Positions 50,185 to 58,315 of a stretch of 64,000 nt of DNA are shown here, in pieces. The notes under the pieces are model-generated. The model saw nothing but the letters and a program-made list of their open reading frames with translations. It was not told the origin of the DNA and did not search any database. Source of the stretch: Gemmatimonadota bacterium. GTDB lineage: Bacteria; Gemmatimonadota; Gemmatimonadetes; Gemmatimonadales; Gemmatimonadaceae. Numbering within the stretch: position 1 is the stretch's first letter; each line of letters opens with the position of its first letter. The stretch lies in the NCBI GenBank assembly GCA_026387895.1, contig JAPLKT010000121.1, positions 1 through 64,000 on the forward strand. Reading direction: 5' to 3'. The position numbers and the translations under genes were made by a program.

Positions 50185-52404
50185 TCAGACTGGGAAGAGC
50201 ATCTCGCGGTATCGCGGCAACGGCCAGAAATCGTCGCCGACGGTGAGCTCGATGGCATCACTCACCGCGCGCACGGCTTCCATCGCCCCAGCGCCGACGC
50301 TCGTCAAATGCTGCGCCTGCTTGGCGGGGTCGTGATGCAGCGTCTCCGCCTTCGCGATGGCTGCATGCAGGGCGACCGCCGCCTTCTGCAGCGCCACGAC
50401 CTGCCTGCCGGTCGCTTCGGCCGCGGCGCGCTGCGGCACACTCTTGATGCCCGCACTCTTGGCCTTGGCCGACGCATCGGCGAGTGTGCCGAGGTAGGCG
50501 TACGATGCCGGCAGCACGAGTGTATCGACCATCTCGGCGAGCGTGTACATCTCGATCATGATGTCCTTGATGTAGCGCTCGAGCCGGATGTGATACCGCG
50601 AGTCCACCTCTTCCTTGGTCAGGATGCCGAGTGAGGTGAAGAGGTGCATGCTCTGCTTGGAGACGATCTGGAGCAATGCCTCGGGCGAGCGGCGATAATT
50701 GGGGAGGCCGCGCTTCTTCGCTTCCTTGACCCACTCGTCGCTGTAGCCGTTGCCTTCGAAGCGCACAGCCGTGGTGAGCTTGAAGGCTTGACGCACAACC
50801 TTGAGCACGGCGTCGTGGGGATCCTTGGTGGTCTTGAGTTCCTGCTTCAGTGCTGCCGTCATCTCAACCACCGCTTCGGCGACCGTCGCGTTGAGCAGCA
50901 TCACGGGGAATGCGATGCTCTGGCTTGAGCCCACAGCGCGGAACTCGAACTTGGCGCCGGTGAATGCGAACGGCGACGTGCGGTTCCGGTCGGTGTTATC
51001 CTTGGCGACTTCGGGGAGCTTCGCGACGCCGAGCTGAATCATGGCTTGGGCCGCGCCCTGCGAGCCCGTCTTGCCAGCGGCGATGTCGTCGATGACGCGG
51101 GTGAGCATGTCACCCATGAACACCGAGATGATGGCCGGCGGCGCTTCGTTGGCACCGAGGCGATGCTCGTTGCCGCTCGTGGCGATACCCGCGCGGATCA
51201 GGCCGGCATGCTTGTGCACCGCCTTGAGGACGGCGGCCAAGAAGAGTAGGAAGCGGATGTTCTGGTGCGGCGTCTTGCCCGGCTTGAGCAGGTTCACGCC
51301 GTCGAGCTCGTTGTCGGACGTGATGGCCATCGACCAGTTGCAGTGCTTGCCGCTGCCATTGATGCCAGCAAACGGCTTCTCGGCGAGCAGCGCCTGGAGG
51401 CCGTGACGGATTGCGACTTTTTTGAGCACCGACATCACGAGTTGGTTGTGATCTACGGCGATGTCGGTTTCTTCGAACTGCGGCGCCATCTCAAACTGGC
51501 AGGGCGCGACTTCGTTGTGGCGCGTGACAATCGGCACGCCAAGTTTGGCGAGCTCGAACTCGACTTCCGCGATGCAGGCGAGCACGCGCTCGGGGATTCC
51601 ACCGAAGTAGTGGTCTTCGAGCTGCTGACCGCGTGGCGGGGCCGCGCCGACGAGCGTGCGGCCACCCATCACGAGATCAGGGCGCATGGCGAAGTGGGTG
51701 CGGTCGATGAGGAAGTACTCCTGCTCGGCGCCCATCGTGGTGTAGACGCGGAGCGCGCCCGTGTCGCCGATGAGCTCGAGGAGCTCCTTGGCTTTTTCGG
51801 AGAGGATGTCGCTCGAGCGAAGGAGCGGGGTCATCTCGTCGAGCGCTTCGCCGTGATAGCCGATGAAGACCGACGGAATGCACAGCGTCTTGGCGCCTGG
51901 GCTCTCCATTATGAACACCGGCGAGGCCGGGTTCCACGCCGTGTAGCCGCGGGCTTCCCACGTGGCGCGCAGTCCGCCGCTCGGGAAGGAGGACGCATCG
52001 GGCTCCGACTGAATGAGCTGGTCGCCGGTGAACTGCTCGATCGCCGACTTGTTCTCGTCGAAGGCCAGGAAGGCATCATGCTTTTCGGCGGTGAGCCCCG
52101 TCTGCGGCTGGAACCAGTGGCAGAAGTGAGTGACGCCACGCGAGACCGCCCATTCCTTGATGACCTGCGCCACGGTCGGCGCGATCTCGAGATCGAGCTT
52201 CTTTCCGAGGCGCACGGCCTCGACGAGCTTCTGATAAACGTCCTTCGGCAGCTTGTCGCGCATCTGACGCGCGCCAAAGGTATTGATGCCGAAGTACGAC
52301 GAGGTCGGTTCGTTGGAACCAGCGGCCGGAACATCGGGGGCGGCGGTCACGCGATTGCTGATGGCGTGCATTGCCGAAACGCGGGGCGAGATCTTGCTCG
52401 ACAT
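50185..52404 (-). CDS. glnN: Glutamine synthetase, type III
   Basis: 739 residues from ATG 52404, typical of the large type III enzyme. The start MSSKISPRVSAMHAISNRV is chosen over an ATG 57 nt upstream for fit. Family motifs include FGINTFGARQMRDKLPKDVY, THFCHWFQPQTGLTAEKHDA, ESPGAKTLCIPSVFIGYHGE, TMGAEQEYFLID, CQFEMAPQFEETDIAVDHNQ and INGSGKHCNWSM, with NEHRLGANEAPPAI. It makes glutamine in a dodecamer unrelated in detail to type I. Having it 1.7 kb from glnA is notable. A promoter-like TTGAAA-17-TAGATT lies upstream. Confidence 0.97.
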   Translation of the reverse strand: MSSKISPRVSAMHAISNRVTAAPDVPAAGSNEPTSSYFGINTFGARQMRDKLPKDVYQKLVEAVRLGKKLDLEIAPTVAQVIKEWAVSRGVTHFCHWFQPQTGLTAEKHDAFLAFDENKSAIEQFTGDQLIQSEPDASSFPSGGLRATWEARGYTAWNPASPVFIMESPGAKTLCIPSVFIGYHGEALDEMTPLLRSSDILSEKAKELLELIGDTGALRVYTTMGAEQEYFLIDRTHFAMRPDLVMGGRTLVGAAPPRGQQLEDHYFGGIPERVLACIAEVEFELAKLGVPIVTRHNEVAPCQFEMAPQFEETDIAVDHNQLVMSVLKKVAIRHGLQALLAEKPFAGINGSGKHCNWSMAITSDNELDGVNLLKPGKTPHQNIRFLLFLAAVLKAVHKHAGLIRAGIATSGNEHRLGANEAPPAIISVFMGDMLTRVIDDIAAGKTGSQGAAQAMIQLGVAKLPEVAKDNTDRNRTSPFAFTGAKFEFRAVGSSQSIAFPVMLLNATVAEAVVEMTAALKQELKTTKDPHDAVLKVVRQAFKLTTAVRFEGNGYSDEWVKEAKKRGLPNYRRSPEALLQIVSKQSMHLFTSLGILTKEEVDSRYHIRLERYIKDIMIEMYTLAEMVDTLVLPASYAYLGTLADASAKAKSAGIKSVPQRAAAEATGRQVVALQKAAVALHAAIAKAETLHHDPAKQAQHLTSVGAGAMEAVRAVSDAIELTVGDDFWPLPRYREMLFPV

Positions 52405-52464
52405 GGCGTGTGGTCTGGATTCAGTGTGGGGATGCGGTGTGCAATAACTTCTGCACATCATGCA

Positions 52465-52493
52465 AATCTAAACACATATTTCTCTAATTTCAA
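52465..52493 (-). promoter_or_regulatory. Candidate sigma70 promoter of glnN
   Basis: On the minus strand TTGAAA (52493-52488), 17 bp, TAGATT (52470-52465) in an AT-rich block. A start near 52458 gives a leader of about 54 nt. Confidence 0.5.
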
Positions 52494-52590
52494 GCAATAA
52501 TTTGTAAAACTGCTGTCTTGTTGGTGCGATTCACGCACAAGACGACTATCACGAGGCTCTCCGTTGCCTGCGTAGAACTGGGTTAAGTAC

Positions 52591-52623
52591 ATACGGGACA
52601 TAGCCTTAGGCCATGTCCCGTAT
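52591..52623 (-). terminator. Strong hairpin after the DASS transporter gene
   Basis: 11-bp arms ATACGGGACAT (52591-52601) and ATGTCCCGTAT (52613-52623), with an inner pairing AGCCT/AGGCC around the loop. It lies 51 bp past the minus-strand stop at 52674. Little T run follows. Confidence 0.6.
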
Positions 52624-52673
52624 CTGTGTTGTGCCCTGATGTGAAGGCAAGCAAGGCTACATCTATGTAGTAG

Positions 52674-54074
52674 TTACCACCAGCCGAGCACCTTCCACCA
52701 GCCGAGTCCGACCACGGTGAAGATGGTGATGGTGGTGAGTGCGACGATGAGACCGAGTCGCCACCAATCGCGTTGGGTCACATAGCCAGCACCGAAGTAG
52801 ATAGGCGAGGTGGTGGTGCCGAAGTGTGTGAGTGCGGCGCCCAAGTTGGAGAAGTAGGCAAGGAAGAGCACAGCGATCAGCGGCGGTGCGCCTGCTGCGA
52901 GGAGCACCACGAGAAACGGGGTGAACATCGCGGTGATGTGGGCGGTGATGCTCGCGAAGCCGTAGTGCGCAAAGAAGTAGACGAGTACGAGCACCGCGAG
53001 CGCGGCGCCCCAGGTCCAGCCAGTGGTCACGCCCGCGGCGGCCTGTGCGAAGCGTGTGGTGAGTCCACTTTCGCCGATCGCCCCGGCCATGCGGACGAGT
53101 CCGCCGTACCAGAGAAAGACATCCCACGCGCCGCGTTCGCTGGTGATGTCGTCCCAGGTGAGCACGCCGGCGAGGAAGAGTGCGCTGACGCCGCCCATGG
53201 CCACGACGGTGTAGTCGAGGTGATGGAACGGGGTGGTCATCCAGGTGATGGCGACGATGCCGAACACAACGAGCATGACCCGTTCGCTGCGCGACATGGG
53301 GCCCATGCGCTGCAGCTCGTCGTTCGCCATGCGGGCGGCGTCGGGGGTGCTGGTGATTTCGGGCGGATAGATGGCAAAGAGCAACCGCGGTACGACGAGC
53401 AAGGCGAGCAGTGCGGGGACAGACGCGCCGAGGAGCCAGGTGGTGTAGGAGAGATCCACGTGTGCGGTGTCGTGCGCGAACTTGGCGGCGAGAACGTTGG
53501 ACACCTGCCCGGTGAGGAAGGTGGCGCAGGCGATCACGTCGCACTGGTAGACCGTGAAGAGCAGGTAGGCGCCGAGTCGTCGGGCGGTAGGACCCGGTTG
53601 TGAGTCGTAGGCCTCAGCGAGTGAGCGGGCGACGGGGAAGACCACACCGCCGGCGCGCGCGGAGTTGCTGGGGAGGAACGAGGCGAGGAGCGTGTCGGTG
53701 CCGACGAGTGCGTAGGCGAGGCCCAGTGAGCTGGAGCCGATGGCGCGAATGAAGCGATACGCGATGCGTCGTCCGAGTCCCGTTTTGAGGACGCCGCGCG
53801 ACATGAAGAAGGCGCAGAGTACGAGCCAGACAAGCGGTTCGGAGTAGCCACCGAGCGCTTTGGCGGGAGTGAGCGTTCCCGTGAGTGCGAGTGTGGTCAC
53901 GCCGAGGAAGACCACGGCACCCGCGGGGACGGGGCGCACGATGGATCCCGCGATGGTGGCCGCGAATATCGCGAAGAGCCGCCAGGACTCGGGGGTGATC
54001 CCCGCGGGCAGGGGCACGGCGAGGATGATGGCCGCGGTCCCGAGGACGGTCGCCCATCGAAGCGTGGAGTTCAT
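52674..54074 (-). CDS. DASS/SLC13 family anion transporter
   Basis: 466 residues with about 11-12 membrane segments. VPLPAGITPESWRLFAIFAA starts the protein, as in the 2-oxoglutarate/malate translocator branch. Typical sites include TDTLLASFLPSNSARAGGVVFPV (first SNT-like substrate and sodium site) and the counterpart HFGTTTSPIYFGAGYV in the second repeat. Probable substrates are dicarboxylates such as malate or 2-oxoglutarate, with sodium. TATATT 7 nt before the ATG suggests a leaderless transcript. It stands alone upstream of glnN on the same strand. Confidence 0.93.
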   Translation of the reverse strand: MNSTLRWATVLGTAAIILAVPLPAGITPESWRLFAIFAATIAGSIVRPVPAGAVVFLGVTTLALTGTLTPAKALGGYSEPLVWLVLCAFFMSRGVLKTGLGRRIAYRFIRAIGSSSLGLAYALVGTDTLLASFLPSNSARAGGVVFPVARSLAEAYDSQPGPTARRLGAYLLFTVYQCDVIACATFLTGQVSNVLAAKFAHDTAHVDLSYTTWLLGASVPALLALLVVPRLLFAIYPPEITSTPDAARMANDELQRMGPMSRSERVMLVVFGIVAITWMTTPFHHLDYTVVAMGGVSALFLAGVLTWDDITSERGAWDVFLWYGGLVRMAGAIGESGLTTRFAQAAAGVTTGWTWGAALAVLVLVYFFAHYGFASITAHITAMFTPFLVVLLAAGAPPLIAVLFLAYFSNLGAALTHFGTTTSPIYFGAGYVTQRDWWRLGLIVALTTITIFTVVGLGWWKVLGWW

Positions 54075-54081
54075 AGCGGCG

Positions 54082-54087
54082 AATATA
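54082..54087 (-). promoter_or_regulatory. Candidate -10 element (TATATT) of the DASS transporter gene
   Basis: On the minus strand TATATT is followed by CGCCGCT (7 nt) and ATG at 54074. No Shine-Dalgarno sequence. Confidence 0.4.
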
Positions 54088-54135
54088 CGATGTGGAGCGG
54101 CGGTTCGCCTCGGGAGTGCGCGCTGGTGATTCGCC

Positions 54136-54164
54136 TTGAGGAAGAGGTGTGGGGCGGCTACCTT
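54136..54164 (+). promoter_or_regulatory. Possible promoter of tRNA-Cys
   Basis: TTGAGG (54136-54141), 17 bp, TACCTT (54159-54164). A start near 54171 would lie 5 nt before the mature tRNA. Hexamers are weak. Confidence 0.35.
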
Positions 54165-54175
54165 CCGTCGAGTAG

Positions 54176-54246
54176 GGCGCCGTCGCCAAGTGGTAAGGCA
54201 GGAGACTGCAAATCTCCCACCGTCGGTTCGATTCCGACCGGCGCCT
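54176..54246 (+). tRNA. tRNA-Cys (anticodon GCA)
   Basis: 71 nt. The acceptor arm pairs GGCGCCG (54176-54182) with CGGCGCC (54239-54245), followed by U as discriminator, as expected for tRNA-Cys. The T arm contains GGTTCGATTCC, and the anticodon loop reads CTGCAAA with anticodon GCA. CCA is not encoded. Cloverleaf fit was made by eye. Confidence 0.93.
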
Positions 54247-54266
54247 CTGAATACAACGCATCAAAT

Positions 54267-54302
54267 AACACACGAAACAACACACGAAACAACACACGAA
54301 AG
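54267..54302. repeat. Three 12-bp tandem repeats after tRNA-Cys
   Basis: AACACACGAAAC occurs three times (54267, 54279, 54291; the last copy differs at its final base). They sit between the tRNA and its terminator. Confidence 0.8.
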
Positions 54303-54333
54303 GGGCCGAGCGACGTCACGTCGCTCGGCCCCT
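54301..54333 (+). terminator. Terminator of tRNA-Cys
   Basis: 15-bp perfect arms (54301-54315 and 54319-54333), loop TCA, followed by TTG; a short U run. Confidence 0.75.
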
Positions 54334-54451
54334 TTGTGCAAACGGCATTTGAGAAAGTTTGCAATCACTATTGCGCATTGCGCACATAAGGGTGTAATCT
54401 TTTGGCATCGCCCCGCGACGCGTCCGGGCGCAGTGGTGCGATAGCGCGAAG

Positions 54452-54490
54452 CGAAAGGCCGGTAACTCGTGAGAGTTCACCGGCCTTTCG
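54452..54490 (-). terminator. Terminator of the frameshifted sulfur gene
   Basis: 17-nt arm 54452-54468 pairs with 54473-54490 apart from one bulged base; GTGA loop. It starts 6 bp past the minus-strand stop at 54496. Confidence 0.65.
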
Positions 54491-54495
54491 TGCGT

Positions 54496-55849
54496 TCAGT
54501 CGTGTGTTCCGTCGAGTGCGATCGCGCGTCCTTCGCGCGCCCAATCGCCGAATCCTCCTCGGAGATTCACGATGTTGTGTACGCCGGCACGACGCAAAAC
54601 ACTCGAGGCAATCGCACTGCGCGCGCCGCCCTGACACTGCAGCACAATGGGCTTGTCGCGCGGAATTGCTGCCAATCGCTCGGTGAGGTACCCAACCGGG
54701 ATGTGCAGCGCGCCCGGAATGTGCCCGTGCGCAAACTCGCTGTGATTGCGTACGTCCACGACGGTGACCTCGTGCGCGGCAACGCGCGGCCCCATGTCCG
54801 CTCCCGTGGCCTGCGGAATGGTCTCCACGCCGTTCCCGACTGACATCCACGCGGTAATCGCCTCGGCGGTCGTAAAGCCGGCCACATGGTCGAGGCCGAT
54901 CATGGCCATCTCGCGCGTCGCGCGCGCGGCCTGCGCGAATGTTGAGCGTGCCCGGGATGTACCCAGCGGCGAACTCGTCCGCGGCACGAATGTCGACCAC
55001 GATTCCTTCACGCACCACCGTGGGTGTGAGCGCGGTGGCTTCAAGTGCCTTGGGGCTTGGCATGGCGCCAAGGATCGCCGGGCCGTCGCGGTTGAGGCGC
55101 TTCATGGTCGCGAAATACACCGGCGGCTCAGGCTGCCCAGCGAGCACTTCGTGCACAAAGCGGTCTTCCTGCGTGGCACTCACCCCCCAGTTGGCAATGC
55201 GCTCATAGCCAACGGTGCTCTGTGGCATGGCGCCGAGTGCTTTGCCGCACGCCGAGCCGGCGCCGTGGCCGGGCCAGACTTGGACGTAGTCGGGGAGTGC
55301 GCGGAACCGCTCGAGCGAATGGAAGAGTTGGCGCGCGGCGACTTCCATGGTGTTCGCCAGGCGCGCGGCGCGCTCGAGCAGATCCGGGCGCCCGACATCG
55401 CCAACGAACACAAAATCGCCGGAGCAGAGCCCAACGGGGCGATCGCTGGCGGCCGTGTCCGTCACGAGGAAGCTGAGATGCTCCGGCGTGTGTCCGGGGG
55501 TGTGCAGCACATCGAGGCGCACCTTGCCGAGGGTGATCTGATCACCGTCGTGCAGGAGCTGTGCGTGATCGGCCGCGGCAAAGCGATACTGCCAATCCGC
55601 TCCCCCTTCGGCGCTCAAATACAGTCTGGCACCAGTGGCGCGTGCGAGCTCACGACTGCCGGAGAGGAAATCGGCGTGGATGTGCGTCTCGGTAACCGCC
55701 ACAATCTGCAACTTCTCGGCGGCCGCGGCCGCGATATAGGCCGCGATATCGCGATTGGCGTCAATCACGATCGCCTCGCGCGTGCCGTCGCAGCCAATCA
55801 GGTAGCTCGCTTGGGCGAGACCGTCGTCGTAGAAGCGTTTGAAGAACAT
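54496..55849 (-). pseudogene. Frameshifted persulfide dioxygenase-like MBL/double-rhodanese gene (CstB-like)
   Basis: The start MFFKRFYDDGLAQASYLIG at 55849 opens an ETHE1-type MBL domain: ETHIHADFLSGSREL, HTPGHTPEHLSF, GDFVFVGDVGRPDLL and VWPGHGAGSACGKALGA. The first rhodanese begins (VVDIRAADEFAAGYIPGTLNI) and then breaks near 54935-54940, where the frame turns to nonsense. A different frame picks up at once with AQAARATREMAMIGLD and continues through a second rhodanese, VVDVRNHSEFAHGHIPGALH and CQGGARSA with its active Cys, to a stop at 54496. Roughly 30 residues expected between the two parts are missing, so a deletion with frame change is likely. Intact relatives oxidise persulfides. Sequencing error is possible. 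It lies 16 bp after TauE. Confidence 0.8.
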
Positions 55850-55865
55850 ATCGTGGCTCCGCGCG

Positions 55866-56651
55866 TTAGAACTGCGAGCGATTCTGCCAGAGGAGCAGCG
55901 TAGCGACCACGAGCAGCAGTAGGGCAAATCCCCGCTTGAGACTGCCGACGGCGACTTCGCGGGCGAGCCGCGTGCCGACAACAAGACCAATCATGGACGT
56001 CGCGGTAAAGATAGCGATGACCCCCCACGGGAGCGCGGCGACGTTGTGTTGCCCGGCGAAACCCGCCACGCAGTTAGCGGTGATAATGAGCAACGACGTT
56101 CCCACCGCTTCGCGCATGGCCACACCGCCGTAGCCGACGAGCGCAGGAACGATCAAGAAGCCCCCGCCAACGCCCACGAGTCCAGTGAGCGTGCCAACGC
56201 AGAGTCCAACCAGTGCGAGCACCGCAGGGCGCGGCGGCGCGGCGTCGGCGGGCACATCGGCTTTGCTCGCCGAACGCAGCATGGTGACGGCGGAGGCGAG
56301 CATGACGGTGCCGAGGATCACGAGTTGGAGCGTTCCTTTCACGCCGTGCGAGAGTCGAGCGGCCACGAAGGCGGCGGACATCGACGCAGCGCCGACAATC
56401 AGCACGCGCTGCATGTTCACAAACCCTGCGCGGTATCGACCCACGGCTCCAACGAGTGTCGTGAAGCCCACCACCGGATAGCTCATCGCGATTGCGAGCT
56501 TGGGGTCGTAGCCGAGCACGTACACAAACACCGGCACGGTGAGAATAGAGCCGCCCCCGCCGAGCATGCCGAGGGTGATGCCGATGATGAAGGAGAGCGC
56601 GAGCCCTGGGAGGAGATGGCCTGGCGTTGCGATGCTCAGGAGGTCGGTCAT
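55866..56651 (-). CDS. TauE/SafE family sulfite/anion exporter
   Basis: 261 residues from ATG 56651, overlapping the amidase stop (ATGA). About eight membrane segments. The repeated family motif is visible twice: GMLGGGGSILTVPVFVYVLG near residue 25 and GLVGVGGGFLIVPALV in the second half. Relatives export sulfite or sulfoacetate. Placement directly before the persulfide dioxygenase/rhodanese gene, which yields sulfite or thiosulfate, supports a sulfur-anion role. That gene is broken here, so the exporter may be orphaned. Confidence 0.92.
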   Translation of the reverse strand: MTDLLSIATPGHLLPGLALSFIIGITLGMLGGGGSILTVPVFVYVLGYDPKLAIAMSYPVVGFTTLVGAVGRYRAGFVNMQRVLIVGAASMSAAFVAARLSHGVKGTLQLVILGTVMLASAVTMLRSASKADVPADAAPPRPAVLALVGLCVGTLTGLVGVGGGFLIVPALVGYGGVAMREAVGTSLLIITANCVAGFAGQHNVAALPWGVIAIFTATSMIGLVVGTRLAREVAVGSLKRGFALLLLVVATLLLWQNRSQF

Positions 56652-58315
56652 GCGTTGAGCACCGGATGCCACCGTGTTGGGGCTTGGCGTTCGACGATTT
56701 GTTCGGCCATGGCGGCAATACGGAAGAGGAGACGTTCGCCCCAGGGGCGGCCGATGGCTTGCAGCCCGATTGGGAGACCGTTGCTGTCGTAGCCAGCCGG
56801 CATGGTGATGGCGGGGTGACCCGTGAAGTTGGCCGGTTGGCAGAAGCGCATGACGCGCAGCGACATGGAGAGGTCGCTGTTGCCATGGGGAAGCGAGCGC
56901 TCGTCGATCGCGGGCGCGGTCTGGCCGGTGGTCGGCGTGATGATCGCGTCGACGTCGCTGAAGGCGCGGGCCCACAGGGCCTGCGCTCTCGTACGGATGC
57001 GCTGTGCGGTGAGATAATCGCGCGCGCTGAAGCTACGAGCCAAGGTGAGATTTACCCGCACGTCGAGTCCGAAGTCGCGACGATGTTCGGCGTAATGCCG
57101 CTCCATGCTGGTGGTCATCTCGCTGGTGATGCTCACGATGTGCGCGATGCGCTGCGCGTCGAGCTCAGGGATTTCGACGTCGTGCAGGGTGGCGCCACGC
57201 GCGACGAGCTGCTGCAGCAACCGATCGGTGCGTTGCACTACCTCGGCGGTCGCGTGCTCGAACCAGGGGCGATAGATCCCCAGTCGGATGCCCGCGAGTG
57301 AGGCTGGCGCGGATTCATCGAGGGAGATTTCGGGTTTGTCGGCGGTGTTCGCGTCGTGCGTGTCGTGGCCCGCCATGATGGCCCAGGCGCGCGCGGTGTC
57401 GCGCACGGTGGCGGCGATGGGTCCGAGGTAGCCCAGACTCCAGCAGAGCGGAAAGGCGCCGTGCTCACTCACTCGACCGAAGGTGCTCTTGATGCCGACT
57501 ACGCCACAGAGCGCCGCGGGAATACGAATGGAGCCGCCGCCGTCAGCGCCAATCGCCACGGGTACGAGTCCGGCAGCAACGGCGGTGCCGGAGCCGCTGG
57601 AAGAGGCGCCGGTGTGGTAGCGGTCGTTGTACGGATTGCGCGTGCACCCGTGATGCGGATTGAGACCGGTGATGTTGATGCCGATCTCGTGCATGTTGGT
57701 TTTGCCAACAATCAATGCGCCGGCGGCACGCATGCGGGCGACGACCGTGGCGTCGTGCGTGGCGGGCGTGCGTCCCAGAAATTTGGTGCCGACAGCCGTG
57801 GGATAGCCGGCGACGTCCATTTCATCTTTCACGCCGACAGGGACGCCGTCGAAGAGGCCGAGTGGGCGGCCGGCGCGCCAGCGGTCGGTGCTCGCGCGCG
57901 CTTGGGCGAGGACGTCGTCGCGATTGATGGCAATAAAGGCGCGCAGGGGGCGGTCGCCGCGTTCACTCTCGTCGACGCGGGCGAGGAACCGCGTGGCGAC
58001 GTCGGTGGGGGTGGTGCGACCCGAGCGGTACGCCTCGTGATAATCGTCGACGCTCGGGAAGTGGAATCCTGGAGCGGTGGTGGGTGCTGTCGCGTGGACG
58101 AGCGGGGGGAGCGCGCGCGTGTCGGCTGGCAGGTGCGGGTACATGGTGGGGACTTCGTCCGGGGTGCGCTGATCAAAGCCGGCGAGCCCGCCATCCTTCT
58201 TCAGTTTCTCCACCAAGAGCGGCCCAATAACTGGGCTTTCAGCGAGTGTGACGACGACGCGCAGTCCCGTGGTGCCCAGTTTGGGGAGCGAGACGTCCTT
58301 GAGATCGTAGGTCAC
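56648..58315 (-). CDS. Amidase signature family enzyme
   Basis: 555 residues from GTG 58315, preceded by GAGG. The start overlaps the stop of the beta-lactamase/propeller gene (GTGA). The Ser-cisSer-Lys triad is visible in GLFDGVPVGVKDEMDVAGYP (Lys), YHTGASSSGSGTAVA (cis-Ser) and GADGGGSIRIPAALCGVVG (nucleophile Ser). About 100 extra N-terminal residues precede the amidase core, longer than most. It should hydrolyse an amide bond or, less likely, act in a transamidation; substrate unknown. The cytoplasm is likely, as there is no signal peptide. Confidence 0.93.
   Translation of the reverse strand: MTYDLKDVSLPKLGTTGLRVVVTLAESPVIGPLLVEKLKKDGGLAGFDQRTPDEVPTMYPHLPADTRALPPLVHATAPTTAPGFHFPSVDDYHEAYRSGRTTPTDVATRFLARVDESERGDRPLRAFIAINRDDVLAQARASTDRWRAGRPLGLFDGVPVGVKDEMDVAGYPTAVGTKFLGRTPATHDATVVARMRAAGALIVGKTNMHEIGINITGLNPHHGCTRNPYNDRYHTGASSSGSGTAVAAGLVPVAIGADGGGSIRIPAALCGVVGIKSTFGRVSEHGAFPLCWSLGYLGPIAATVRDTARAWAIMAGHDTHDANTADKPEISLDESAPASLAGIRLGIYRPWFEHATAEVVQRTDRLLQQLVARGATLHDVEIPELDAQRIAHIVSITSEMTTSMERHYAEHRRDFGLDVRVNLTLARSFSARDYLTAQRIRTRAQALWARAFSDVDAIITPTTGQTAPAIDERSLPHGNSDLSMSLRVMRFCQPANFTGHPAITMPAGYDSNGLPIGLQAIGRPWGERLLFRIAAMAEQIVERQAPTRWHPVLNA

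Noticed and set aside
51265-52500. A 411-residue plus-strand open frame opposite glnN
   Set aside because: Antisense shadow of glutamine synthetase III; composition is that of reverse-read GC-rich codons.
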